A stretch of DNA of 45,569 nt, taken from JAFGHJ01 sp964534175 (GTDB taxonomy: Bacteria > Hydrothermota > UBA3072). The notes under the pieces were generated by a model. That model saw only the letters and a list, made by a program, of their open reading frames with translations. It did not search any database and was not told where the DNA came from. The stretch spans positions 1 to 45,569 of the forward strand of contig CAZHNS010000019.1 in assembly GCA_964534175.1 (NCBI GenBank). The letters run 5' to 3'. Below are positions 9,644-17,770 of this stretch, in pieces (within the stretch, counting starts at the first letter, position 1; each line of letters starts with the position of its first letter). Both the position numbers and the translations under genes were made by a program.

Positions 9644-11974
9644 ATGAAACAGAGGAATTTATTAATATTGATTTTTCTGCTGGCTTTTTTCCTGGTGGGC
9701 GATGTTAATGCCCAGATTCTTAAAATGGTCAAAGTCGGAAAAGCTGAAGCCAGAATATATGACCACGGATGTCAAAGCGCTGAAGTTTATGATCATGGTA
9801 TGGTTGTTTACTTTAGAGGCAGTTACATTACCGTGACCGATGCGTATGGAAATAATAGCTGGCCGGGAGGTCTTCTTAAGAGTGGCGGAATGCTTTTTGG
9901 TGCTCGGAACTGGACGGATACAACCGGACAAGTATGGGATGCTATGATTACAGGACACAATACTCGTTTACGTGAAACTGAGATTTATCAATTTGATGTT
10001 CCGGACGAAGAAGGTATTTCAATACACAGGTATATGAGATATCCTCTTCCGCAGATAATTGTTGATGAAGTACATTGTGAAGATCCATTTCCTACGTTTG
10101 GAGATGAAGTGGCACCCGAGAAAATGTGGGGGACTGCCGATATAATGGTCGAATCTGATGTCAGGTTGAGCATGGGTGTGGATGTTAAACAGAGAGTGTT
10201 AGCCTGGAGTCAGCCCGACCATGATGATTATGTTGTATGGGATTGGACATTTGTAAATACGGGTAATGTAGATGAAGATGATGAAATTGAACTTCCGGAC
10301 CAAACATTAAATGATGTTTATATTGCGAAGGTTAATGAGGTTATGTTAAACGGTACGGGGGACAATAAAGCACTGGCTACTTTTGCAGGAACAACAGAAA
10401 ACCAGGACGCGAGTCTTTCCTATCCTCAGGATGACGATTCTCTTCGTATTGATTATATGACTCCTCTTAGAGCAGGTAGTTCAACGAGAGATAGTTATGG
10501 TTTTAATGTTTCATCTAATGTGTGGAATATCCTGACCGGAGCCCGTTTTGGGGGTTCGGCGGTTTTGTTTGCCCCTAAAAGTGTTGATGTTCCGCAGAAT
10601 TATCCCATTTCCGATATTGCCGCGAGTAATGACCCGGCTCAGCCGTCAATGCATACAAGTATGCTGGCTGAGCCCAGCTGGATAACGTTGCACAATAATG
10701 TATTGAGTGATTTTCCCGGAATGACAGCCTCGGAATTCGTTGATGCTTATGAAGTTATGGAGAAGGGAATATTTGGTATCGATACAGCACTTGAGAATTA
10801 TCAAGAGACTTATTCTATGGATGTTCTTTATGATGTTTACGATACAACCGCCAGCGGTGCACCTACTTATTATGAACAACCGATAGATAGATGGGGAGAG
10901 CTAGATCCGGCTAGGGGATATGCCTATGCTTCAGATATCTCGTGGATCAGATTTGACCAGCAGACGCATTGGTCTATAGGTCCTTACCAGATGGGTTTCG
11001 GGGATACTCTGAGATATGTCTATGCCTATGTGGGTGGTGCCATAAGCAGGAAGACTTCATTCCTTCTCGGTGAAGCGTGGGATGCTGGGACAGCGACTTC
11101 TTGGCTGCCAGGTATGGATTCGGCTCAAATGGTAGAAGAATTGAGGCAAAGAGACCCTATATTCAATGTTTATTATGATATCGGAGGTTTTAATTCTGCA
11201 CTTTCTCTTAATGATATTGCTAAAGACCTTTTGGTGGCTAGCGGTAGAGATTCTCTTTTCGAAAACGGAATGAACGCACAGAGAAACTTTAATATGAATT
11301 ATGAGATACCCGAATCTCCTGCACCTCCTTCTATTTTTGAGGTTACTTCCGGCCCCGATATGATAAGGCTGGCATGGAGTTACGACCCTGCCTATGAGCC
11401 TTCGGATGTCGCAATGTTTAAAATCTACAGAGCTTTAGGCGGAAATGTGTATAGGAAGCAAGGAGAGATAATTACAGGTGACTGGCAATTAGTCGATTCT
11501 GTTGATGGGGATTTAAGACTATATGAAGATACGGGGGTTACTCCAACTGTTGATTATTATTACGCGGTTACAGCTGTTAGCTCCGCGGGAGTTGAAAGCG
11601 GAATGTTTTTGACAATGACCAAATTAGCGGCAAATTTACAAAGTTATCCGGGTGATAGTCTAGAAATGGTAAGAGTAGTTCCAAACCCTTTAAATGTTAA
11701 TTCTTCTGCACGTTCGAGGTACAGTGAAGGATATGGACTAAAAATATCATTTGTCGAGTTACCTCCCGAATGCACAATTACTATATTGACAGAATCGGGG
11801 AAACTGGTGAAAACCATCGAACATACTAACGGAAGTGGAACGGAAATATGGGGAATTCGTGATCAATTTCTTCTTACGGATTCCGATCAGCATCCTGCGA
11901 GTGGTATCTACATAGCGCATATACAGACTCCTGACGGCGAATACATTTCTCGCAAGTTCGTAATAGTAAGATAA
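9644..11974 (+). CDS. Large secreted FN3/sorting-domain protein, copy 2
   Basis: Paralogue of 2331-4679 with the same architecture: signal peptide (MKQRNLLILIFLLAFFLVG), a long uncharacterised N-terminal region with motifs shared between the copies (YDVYDTTASGAPTYYEQP and IEL-P-QTL), an FN3-like segment with MFKIYRALGG, and a C-terminal sorting-type domain from VVPNPLN through TILTESGKLVKTIEH to RKFVIVR. I chose ATG 9644 (776 residues) over an in-frame TTG at 9638. AAGGAGG at 9628-9634 is 9 bases from the ATG but only 3 from the TTG, and copy 1 has the same arrangement with CTG in place of TTG. Conservation of both flanking partners suggests it works with its own receptor and PorV-like protein. 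No enzymatic motif seen. Confidence 0.75.
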   Translation: MKQRNLLILIFLLAFFLVGDVNAQILKMVKVGKAEARIYDHGCQSAEVYDHGMVVYFRGSYITVTDAYGNNSWPGGLLKSGGMLFGARNWTDTTGQVWDAMITGHNTRLRETEIYQFDVPDEEGISIHRYMRYPLPQIIVDEVHCEDPFPTFGDEVAPEKMWGTADIMVESDVRLSMGVDVKQRVLAWSQPDHDDYVVWDWTFVNTGNVDEDDEIELPDQTLNDVYIAKVNEVMLNGTGDNKALATFAGTTENQDASLSYPQDDDSLRIDYMTPLRAGSSTRDSYGFNVSSNVWNILTGARFGGSAVLFAPKSVDVPQNYPISDIAASNDPAQPSMHTSMLAEPSWITLHNNVLSDFPGMTASEFVDAYEVMEKGIFGIDTALENYQETYSMDVLYDVYDTTASGAPTYYEQPIDRWGELDPARGYAYASDISWIRFDQQTHWSIGPYQMGFGDTLRYVYAYVGGAISRKTSFLLGEAWDAGTATSWLPGMDSAQMVEELRQRDPIFNVYYDIGGFNSALSLNDIAKDLLVASGRDSLFENGMNAQRNFNMNYEIPESPAPPSIFEVTSGPDMIRLAWSYDPAYEPSDVAMFKIYRALGGNVYRKQGEIITGDWQLVDSVDGDLRLYEDTGVTPTVDYYYAVTAVSSAGVESGMFLTMTKLAANLQSYPGDSLEMVRVVPNPLNVNSSARSRYSEGYGLKISFVELPPECTITILTESGKLVKTIEHTNGSGTEIWGIRDQFLLTDSDQHPASGIYIAHIQTPDGEYISRKFVIVR

Positions 11975-11986
11975 GGGGGAGGAAAG

Positions 11987-12964
11987 ATGAAGAAATTTAT
12001 TGTTTTTATATCTCTATTAATATTTGTTCTTTCTTTTAATGCATATGCGGATGATAAGGTAGCCCAGACAGGATGTGGATTTTTAGATGTGGGTGCGGGA
12101 GCTCGTGCTTCTGGTATGGGAGAAGCATTTACTGTATTAGGGCAGGATGCCACCGCTCTCTTTTATAATCCTTCAGGTATAGGAGAAATAGAGGGTAATT
12201 TTGATTTATCTGCTGGTGGAACACAGTGGATAGCCGATATTAATTATCTTTATCTGGCCGCGGTTTATAACGCTGATGTATGGGGAAGTTTCGGTTTTAG
12301 CCTTATAGCTCCCGATTATGGTGATTTTTACGGCACCATAGTTACTGAAGGCGGAGCGGGTTATGAGAATACCGGTCTTTTTGATGTTTCGGCATTTTGT
12401 GCGGGCGTTGCTTATGCCAGAGAATTTACCGATAAGTTTACAGTCGGTATTCAGGTCAAATATGTTTCCCAGCTTCTAGGAGAGAATGAAAAAGGAGATA
12501 GTGCGGGGGGATATTATATGGAAGACAACAAGACTTCGACTATGGCTTACGACTTCGGGTTGATTTTTTACCCCGGTTTTAAAAGTTTTGCGTTTGGTAT
12601 GTCCGTTAGAAATTTCTCTCCGAGGGTAACTTACGAGCTAATTGGGTTTGAATTGCCTTTGACCTTTACTCTTGGTGTAAGTATGGATGTTATGGATCTT
12701 TTCGGAGAATATCCTGATTATTCTCTTAGCGTTGGAGCGGATATGTTACATCCTCGTGATTGGGGAGAACAGTATAACGTGGGAGCAGAATTTTCGTTTA
12801 TGAATATGCTTTTCCTCCGAGCCGGATATAAGTTCAACGCTTACGCAGAAGGTTTAAATGCTGGAATAGGTATTAGTTTAGCAGGCGTGAGAATTGATTA
12901 TTCATACAGCCAGAATGAATTGTATGAAATGGTCAATAGAGCCTCTGCTGGATTTTCTTTTTAG
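11987..12964 (+). CDS. PorV/PorQ-family outer-membrane protein, copy 2
   Basis: A 325-residue PorV-like barrel, close paralogue of 4692-5663. It has a signal peptide (MKKFIVFISLLIFVLSFNAYA), the family motif GARASGMGEAFTVLGQDA followed by LFYNPSGIGE, shared internal blocks such as FCAGVAYAREFTDKFTVG, and a terminal Phe. A GGGGGAGG purine tract precedes the ATG. It starts 12 bases after the sorting-domain protein, the same spacing as copy 1. Family knowledge places it in the outer membrane as a T9SS shuttle or accessory factor; a dedicated role for its upstream neighbour is inference. Confidence 0.82.
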   Translation: MKKFIVFISLLIFVLSFNAYADDKVAQTGCGFLDVGAGARASGMGEAFTVLGQDATALFYNPSGIGEIEGNFDLSAGGTQWIADINYLYLAAVYNADVWGSFGFSLIAPDYGDFYGTIVTEGGAGYENTGLFDVSAFCAGVAYAREFTDKFTVGIQVKYVSQLLGENEKGDSAGGYYMEDNKTSTMAYDFGLIFYPGFKSFAFGMSVRNFSPRVTYELIGFELPLTFTLGVSMDVMDLFGEYPDYSLSVGADMLHPRDWGEQYNVGAEFSFMNMLFLRAGYKFNAYAEGLNAGIGISLAGVRIDYSYSQNELYEMVNRASAGFSF

Positions 12965-13033
12965 AAAATAGGTGTTGACAGGAAGTCAATTGCTGTTTGA
13001 GATATATTTAAGTTGAGCATAAAGGAGGTAAGT

Positions 13034-13879
13034 ATGAAAAAGTATCTCGCATTCTTAATTATGTTGATTTTATTGTGTTCGTTACCTGGTTTTGCAAAAG
13101 CGACATATAGTTTTGAAACTGAGGATGAAGATTCTATACTTATTCCTAATCCGGATGTAGGTTATTTTACCATATACGAAAGGGTAGATGCTATGGAGTA
13201 CGAGGGCGAATATTCTATGATGTATGTACTCGACGATACTTCAGCTGCGGGAACCGGCGGTGAAAAGTGGGAAATACGTACATCTGATGCAGCTTTGCTT
13301 GCTGACCTTGAATTCATGGTTGATACTATATTTTTCTGGATGTACCTGCCTGATGTAGGTGCAGGCGTGATGAACTGGGTTCAACCTTTCACACAGGATG
13401 TAGAATGGAGATGGCATGGGGCTTATCAAGCATATTCGAGTGCCAGTCTCGACCAGTGGGCTTGTTATCCTGTTCATATTGATACTTTGATGTGGGACGG
13501 TTCAACTAAGAGAGAACTCCCACTTAATCGGGCAGGTGTTGAGTTTGGAGCAACCAATTATGATCCCGCTTGTACGGTTTACATAGATTTAGTATCCAGT
13601 GTGTCTAGAGAAGGAGGATCCGGAATCGAATTGGTAACAGATCCAGATAAGGTTATTCTTGAAGCTTCAATAAATACTATAAAGTTTTCATTAGAAGAGC
13701 CTACACCGGTATTGTTAAGCGTATACAATCTTATGGGTGCAAAAGTATCCGAAATTGCTCCTGGAGGAATGAATGCCGGTCCCCATGAGATTCCCGTAAA
13801 CTTGCCGAATGGTATGTATGTAGTTAAAATTGTTGCAGGTAAGGTTAGAGAGACTAGCAGACTTTTGATTCTTAAGTAA
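13034..13879 (+). CDS. Small secreted protein with T9SS-type C-terminal sorting domain
   Basis: A 281-residue secreted protein: signal peptide (MKKYLAFLIMLILLCSLPGFAKA), a central domain of about 180 residues with alternating hydrophobic and aromatic segments that could be a carbohydrate-binding-type beta-sandwich, then a textbook sorting domain over the last 75 residues or so (LLSVYNLMGAKVSEI, LPNGMYVVKI, terminal LLILK). I chose ATG 13034 because AAGGAGG at 13022-13028 is 5 bases away; an in-frame TTG at 13013 has no such site. It follows the second module by 69 bases and may be read through from it. Its C-terminus is the cleanest evidence here that the cell has a type IX system. Function of the central domain is unknown. 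Confidence 0.8.
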   Translation: MKKYLAFLIMLILLCSLPGFAKATYSFETEDEDSILIPNPDVGYFTIYERVDAMEYEGEYSMMYVLDDTSAAGTGGEKWEIRTSDAALLADLEFMVDTIFFWMYLPDVGAGVMNWVQPFTQDVEWRWHGAYQAYSSASLDQWACYPVHIDTLMWDGSTKRELPLNRAGVEFGATNYDPACTVYIDLVSSVSREGGSGIELVTDPDKVILEASINTIKFSLEEPTPVLLSVYNLMGAKVSEIAPGGMNAGPHEIPVNLPNGMYVVKIVAGKVRETSRLLILK

Positions 13880-13940
13880 TGCCATTTGAAAATTAAATTG
13901 TCGGGTTTTAATTAAGACCTAAATTTCTGTAACTGGACTA

Positions 13941-13974
13941 AAAAATAGAGGGAAGTTTTTCCCTCTATTTTTTT
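13941..13974. terminator. Strong bidirectional terminator between convergent genes
   Basis: A perfect 14-base stem (13941-13954 with 13959-13972), with AGAGGGAA/TTCCCTCT at its core and a GTTT loop, has an A-run on the left and a T-run on the right. It can stop transcription from the secreted-protein gene on the plus strand and from metE on the minus strand. Confidence 0.9.
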
Positions 13975-14009
13975 AAATGTTTAGCACTTTTCTAAATTCT
14001 TCTGTAGTT

Positions 14010-14040
14010 GGCTTTGTGAGCTTTGCGCTCTGTGGTTAAT
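14010..14040. repeat. Degenerate CTTTGTG-type short tandem repeat
   Basis: Three imperfect units related to CTTTGTGAG, CTTTGCG and CTCTGTGG precede TTAAT, just downstream of metE. It resembles word-like intergenic repeats that I recall from other uncultivated genomes (recollection, not checked). The array at 19538-19567 is similar. Confidence 0.5.
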
Positions 14041-14048
14041 TTTATACT

Positions 14049-16328
14049 TTAGCTGTCTTGTCGCGTAACTTCTTCGCGTAGCTCTTTTGCTGCTTCAACC
14101 ATATTCCTGAGTGAGGGGATAACCTCCTCCCAGTTTCTGGTTTTTAGTCCACAATCGGGGTTTATCCAGAGATTCTCGAGGGGTATAACCTCTATTGCTT
14201 TTCTGATTAAGCTTTTTATTTCTTCCTTAGAGGGTATGCGTGGGCTGTGAATGTCATAAACTCCGGGTCCGATTTCGTTTGGATATTCGAAATCCTTGAA
14301 AGCTTTTAATAATTCCATTTTCGAACGGCTTGCCTCGATGCTAATTACATCGGCGTCCATTTTTGCAATCCATTCTATAATGTCATTAAATTCACTGTAA
14401 CACATATGAGTATGTATTTGCGTTTCGTCTTTAACGCAGGATGTTGCCAGACGGAAACAATCGATTGCCCACTTGAGGTAGTCTTCCCAGGCACTTTTTC
14501 TTAACGGAAGTCCTTCTCTTATTGCAGGTTCGTCCACCTGTATGATTCCAATTCCGGCTTCCTCGAGGTCTTTTACCTCTTCTCTTAACGCAAGAGCTAT
14601 CTGTTTACAAGTAACGCTCCGCGGTTGGTCGTCGCGGACAAAACTCCAGCAGAGTATTGTAACTGGTCCGGTTAGCATACCTTTCATTGGTTTTGTGGTA
14701 AGAGATTGAGCGTATTTAATCCATTCGACAGTCATAGGTTCAGGTCTTATAATATCCCCGAATAGAACAGGGGGTTTAACGCAGCGCGTTCCGTAGCTCT
14801 GGACCCATCCATTCTTAGTGAAACAGTAACCTTTTAACTGTTCGCCGAAGTATTCGACCATGTCGTTTCTTTCCGGTTCCCCATGAACCACAACGTCAAG
14901 TGCAAGTTCGCTCTGTTTGTGTACTACTTCTCTTATAAAGTCTTTCATGCTATTCTTGTAATGTTCTTCAGTCGTTTTTACTTTCTTGAATTCTGAACGG
15001 ACTTTTCGAATTTCTTTTGTTTGCGGAAAAGAACCGATAGTTGTTGTTGGCAGTAGAGGTAAATCCAATCCATCTTTTTGTTTTTTTATCCGGGAATCAA
15101 ATGATGAATTTCTTTCAAGCATTTCTTCCGATATGCTTTTTAGTTTATCCTGTACATTTTTATTTGTAACTAAAGGACTTTCTTTTCTCGACTGTAGAGC
15201 TTCTTTATTTCGTTTTAATTCATTCGAGACATTCTTACCTGTAGCCGCGTCACAGATGATTTCTAATTCTCTGCATTTTTGCTTTGCGAAAGCCATCCAA
15301 TTTTTTATTTCATCCGGAAGAGTGGTTTCTTCATCGAGATCTACAGGCACGTGCAGAAGGGAGCAGGAAGGGGCTAACATTACACGTTCATTGCCGATAG
15401 CTTCGGTAGCTTTTCTGACGGTACTCACTGCTGTATCAAAATTTGTTTTCCAGATATTTCTTCCGTTTACTATCCCCAGAGAAAGGACTTTCTCTGAATC
15501 GATGTTTTCTAATACGGAGTCTAACTGGTTGGGAGCTCTTACTAAATCGAGGTGAATAGCTGATACAGGTAGGGAGATCGCAAGGTCTTCGTTAGAGCCG
15601 AGCCCTCCGAAGTAAGTCGCAAGTAATATTTTCATTTCACCTGCTGCTTTTGTTAATCTTTCATAAGTGCCTTTGAAATATTCTTTAATTTTTGCATCCA
15701 GATCAAGGACGAGAATTGGTTCATCCAGTTGTATCCACTCACAGATATTCGAAAGCTGAGATAATATTTTTTCGTAAATTGCTAATATCGAATCTAAATG
15801 TTCAAAGCGGTTAAACCCTTCTTCGGTTTCTTTTCCCAGGAATATATAGCTAAGAGGACCCACTAACACGGGTTTCACATTAAATCCTTCGCCGGTCGCT
15901 TCTTTTACTTCATCGAATATCTTTTCGCTCGAAAGTTTGAAAGTTTGATCTGATGAAAATTCCGGAACAATGTAATGATAGTTTGTATCAAACCATTTTG
16001 TCATTTCCATGGCTACCGCATTACCTTTTCCTCTTGCCATATTGAAGTAGGTTTCCATGTCGACTTTTTCGTCCTTGAGTTCGAAACGTTCCGGAACCGC
16101 TCCCAAGGTCGCGCTCGTATCCAGTATCTGATCATAATAAGAAAAATCTCCTGCAGGAACAAGATCAATACCATTTTCTTTCTGCAATTGCCAGTGGCGT
16201 TTTCTTAAATCTGTTGAAATACCCCGAAGTTCTTCTTCGGAAATTACGCCTTTCCAGTAACTTTCGATTGCTTTTTTTAATTCTCTTTTAACCCCGATTC
16301 GTGGAAATCCTAAACTGTGAGTTATCAT
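14049..16328 (-). CDS. metE: Cobalamin-independent methionine synthase
   Basis: MetE (759 residues, normal length) transfers the methyl group of 5-methyltetrahydropteroyl-triglutamate to homocysteine in the last step of methionine synthesis, without B12. It starts MITHSLGFPRIGVKRELK, characteristic of the N-terminal domain. The C-terminal catalytic domain has PTTTIGSFPQT, the VDEPAIREGLP block, and the zinc ligands expected in the family: His and Cys in THMCY, Glu in SIEASRS and Cys in NPDCGLKTR. AAGGAG on the minus strand (16339-16344) supports the ATG. It has its own promoter (16357-16384) with a leader of only about 20 bases, so it has no room for a SAM or cobalamin riboswitch. It diverges from asd, another gene of the aspartate-to-methionine route, and probably shares regulation with it. 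Confidence 0.97.
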   Translation of the reverse strand: MITHSLGFPRIGVKRELKKAIESYWKGVISEEELRGISTDLRKRHWQLQKENGIDLVPAGDFSYYDQILDTSATLGAVPERFELKDEKVDMETYFNMARGKGNAVAMEMTKWFDTNYHYIVPEFSSDQTFKLSSEKIFDEVKEATGEGFNVKPVLVGPLSYIFLGKETEEGFNRFEHLDSILAIYEKILSQLSNICEWIQLDEPILVLDLDAKIKEYFKGTYERLTKAAGEMKILLATYFGGLGSNEDLAISLPVSAIHLDLVRAPNQLDSVLENIDSEKVLSLGIVNGRNIWKTNFDTAVSTVRKATEAIGNERVMLAPSCSLLHVPVDLDEETTLPDEIKNWMAFAKQKCRELEIICDAATGKNVSNELKRNKEALQSRKESPLVTNKNVQDKLKSISEEMLERNSSFDSRIKKQKDGLDLPLLPTTTIGSFPQTKEIRKVRSEFKKVKTTEEHYKNSMKDFIREVVHKQSELALDVVVHGEPERNDMVEYFGEQLKGYCFTKNGWVQSYGTRCVKPPVLFGDIIRPEPMTVEWIKYAQSLTTKPMKGMLTGPVTILCWSFVRDDQPRSVTCKQIALALREEVKDLEEAGIGIIQVDEPAIREGLPLRKSAWEDYLKWAIDCFRLATSCVKDETQIHTHMCYSEFNDIIEWIAKMDADVISIEASRSKMELLKAFKDFEYPNEIGPGVYDIHSPRIPSKEEIKSLIRKAIEVIPLENLWINPDCGLKTRNWEEVIPSLRNMVEAAKELREEVTRQDS

Positions 16329-16356
16329 TTATTTTTGGCTCCTTTTTTTATCCGGG

Positions 16357-16384
16357 ATAATAGTGGAGATGAGATAAAAGTCAA
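16357..16384 (-). promoter_or_regulatory. metE promoter
   Basis: On the minus strand TTGACT (16379-16384), a 16-base spacer and TATTAT (16357-16362) lie about 30 bases before the metE start codon. Predicted transcription start is near 16350. Confidence 0.65.
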
Positions 16385-16449
16385 CCCTATGGGAGTCCAA
16401 TGTCCAAGGGTCAATGTTCTAACCAAAGTCTATATCCAAATCTTAGTTT

Positions 16450-16470
16450 TTGACTCATGACTCAAGACGC
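16450..16470. repeat. Three-copy degenerate 7-base tandem repeat, ACTCNNN family
   Basis: Three consecutive 7-base units TTGACTC, ATGACTC and AAGACGC, which in another phase read ACTCNNN. The same family recurs as an inverted pair at 39610-39736. Confidence 0.6.
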
Positions 16471-16490
16471 TGTTCTTAGTTTAAGAACAG
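16470..16490. promoter_or_regulatory. Perfect inverted repeat next to the asd -35 box, candidate operator
   Basis: CTGTTCTTA (16470-16478) and TAAGAACAG (16482-16490) form a perfect 9-base inverted repeat around GTT, ending two bases before the asd -35 box. No T-run follows, so it is not a terminator. Its place in the metE-asd divergent region suggests a binding site for a dimeric regulator. Confidence 0.5.
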
Positions 16491-16492
16491 CC

Positions 16493-16520
16493 TTGACAAA
16501 ACCGATAAGCTTACTATTAT
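16493..16520 (+). promoter_or_regulatory. asd promoter
   Basis: TTGACA (16493-16498), a 16-base spacer and TATTAT (16515-16520) lie 27 bases before the asd ATG, which has AAGGAGG at 16533-16539. Confidence 0.75.
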
Positions 16521-16547
16521 ACTTCTTGCTAAAAGGAGGCAAATTAA

Positions 16548-17663
16548 ATGTTTAGAGTTGGTTTTGTTGGGTGGCGAGGAATGGTTGGGTCTGTGTTAAT
16601 GCAAAGAATGAAAGAAGAGGATGCTTTTAAAGGTTTTGAGCCTTTAATGTTTTCCACTTCTCAGGTGGGACAAATTGGTCCGGATATAGGTGTTGAAATA
16701 CCTGAACTTCAGGACGCTTATGATTTAAGCATTCTTTCTGAATTGGATATTATTGTGAGCTGTCAGGGAAGCGGATATACAGAGAAAGTCTATCCGGAAT
16801 TACGGAAGAACAGCTGGCAGGGATACTGGATAGATTCATCCTCGAAACTCCGGATGGAGGAAGATGCAATTATTGTGCTCGACCCTGTGAACAGAAATGT
16901 TATTGATGAATCCCTTGCTTCGGGTATTCGTTCATATATCGGAGGAAATTGTACCGTGACTCTTATGCTTATGGCTCTTTCCGGGCTGTTTGCTCATGAT
17001 TGTATAGAGTGGATTTCCTCTATGACCTATCAGGCTGCTTCTGGCGCCGGAGCTAAGAATATGATAGAACTTGTAAAGCAAATGTCTGCGCTTAGCGATT
17101 CCGTAAAGAGTTTAATTGATAACCCTGCAACTGCAGCTCTTGAGCTGGATTCTGTTATAACGAGTGAATTAAGGGAAGGGTCTCTGCCTGTTGAAGCTTT
17201 TAAAGTTCCTCTTGCCGCTAGTCTTATTCCCTGGATTGATTCTGCCAGGAGTAACGGACAGACCAGAGAGGAATGGAAATGTATAGCTGAGACCAATAAA
17301 ATCTTGCAGACCAAAGAAAAAATTCCTGTGGATGGCATCTGCGTTCGTATTGGTGCTATGAGATGTCACAGTCAGGGCTTTACCATTAAATTAAAAAAAG
17401 ATATTCCTCTTGATGAAATAGAAAGTATGTTGGCCGAAGCGCACGAATGGGTAAAGGTAATTCCCAATACTTATGAAGAGACTATTGCAGAACTTACCCC
17501 CGCTGCTGTTTCGGGCAATTTAGTCGTTCCGGTAGGTCGCATCAGGAAAATGAATTTCGGTCCTGAGTACCTCACCTGTTTTAGCGTGGGTGATCAGCTG
17601 CTCTGGGGAGCTGCAGAACCTATCTGGCGAATGCTGAAGATAGTACTTGAATATCTTGGATGA
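16548..17663 (+). CDS. asd: Aspartate-semialdehyde dehydrogenase, gammaproteobacterial type
   Basis: Asd (371 residues) reduces aspartyl phosphate to aspartate semialdehyde with NADPH, the branch point to methionine, threonine, lysine and diaminopimelate. The N-terminus FVGWRGMVGSVLMQRM is the NADP-binding glycine-rich loop. Catalytic Cys135 lies in GGNCTVTLML and the active-site His in RCHSQGFTIKLKK. Several long blocks closely match the E. coli enzyme as I remember it, including ETNKILQT and VGDQLLWGAAEP, so this is the longer Asd class typical of Gammaproteobacteria rather than the shorter class common elsewhere. That may reflect transfer, but the class also occurs in other phyla. It has its own promoter and ribosome site, and diverges from metE. 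It converges on thiD. Confidence 0.97.
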   Translation: MFRVGFVGWRGMVGSVLMQRMKEEDAFKGFEPLMFSTSQVGQIGPDIGVEIPELQDAYDLSILSELDIIVSCQGSGYTEKVYPELRKNSWQGYWIDSSSKLRMEEDAIIVLDPVNRNVIDESLASGIRSYIGGNCTVTLMLMALSGLFAHDCIEWISSMTYQAASGAGAKNMIELVKQMSALSDSVKSLIDNPATAALELDSVITSELREGSLPVEAFKVPLAASLIPWIDSARSNGQTREEWKCIAETNKILQTKEKIPVDGICVRIGAMRCHSQGFTIKLKKDIPLDEIESMLAEAHEWVKVIPNTYEETIAELTPAAVSGNLVVPVGRIRKMNFGPEYLTCFSVGDQLLWGAAEPIWRMLKIVLEYLG

Positions 17664-17682
17664 TTTAGGATTCTACGAATCC

Positions 17683-17770
17683 GTTAAATGGTTAAATGGA
17701 AAAATGGTCAAATAGGGAAAAATAAAAAGGGTGGGGTGGACGATTTAACTATTCAACAATTTAACTATTC
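17683..17770. repeat. Inverted pair of degenerate 8-base tandem arrays (GTTAAATN)
   Basis: Four 8-base units (GTTAAATG twice, then GAAAAATG and GTCAAATA) fill 17683-17714. On the other strand the same family recurs at 17743-17770 (plus-strand units ATTTAACT, ATTCAACA, ATTTAACT). The arms flank about 28 purine-rich bases. The right arm runs into the 3' end of thiD and supplies its last two codons and stop. Confidence 0.7.

Noticed and set aside
12975..13008. TTGACA and TATATT upstream of the small secreted protein as a promoter
   Set aside because: The spacer is 22 bases, too long for a normal sigma-70 promoter, and no better pair was found.
13013..13033. TTG at 13013 as the start of the small secreted protein
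   Set aside because: AAGGAGG lies after it, at the right distance from ATG 13034, and the signal peptide starts cleanly at that ATG.
14986..15555. A 189-codon plus-strand ORF inside metE
   Set aside because: It is the antisense shadow of a clearly conserved enzyme and has no ribosome site.
16329..16480. A SAM or cobalamin riboswitch before metE
   Set aside because: The predicted leader is only about 20 bases and no conserved riboswitch elements are seen on the minus strand.
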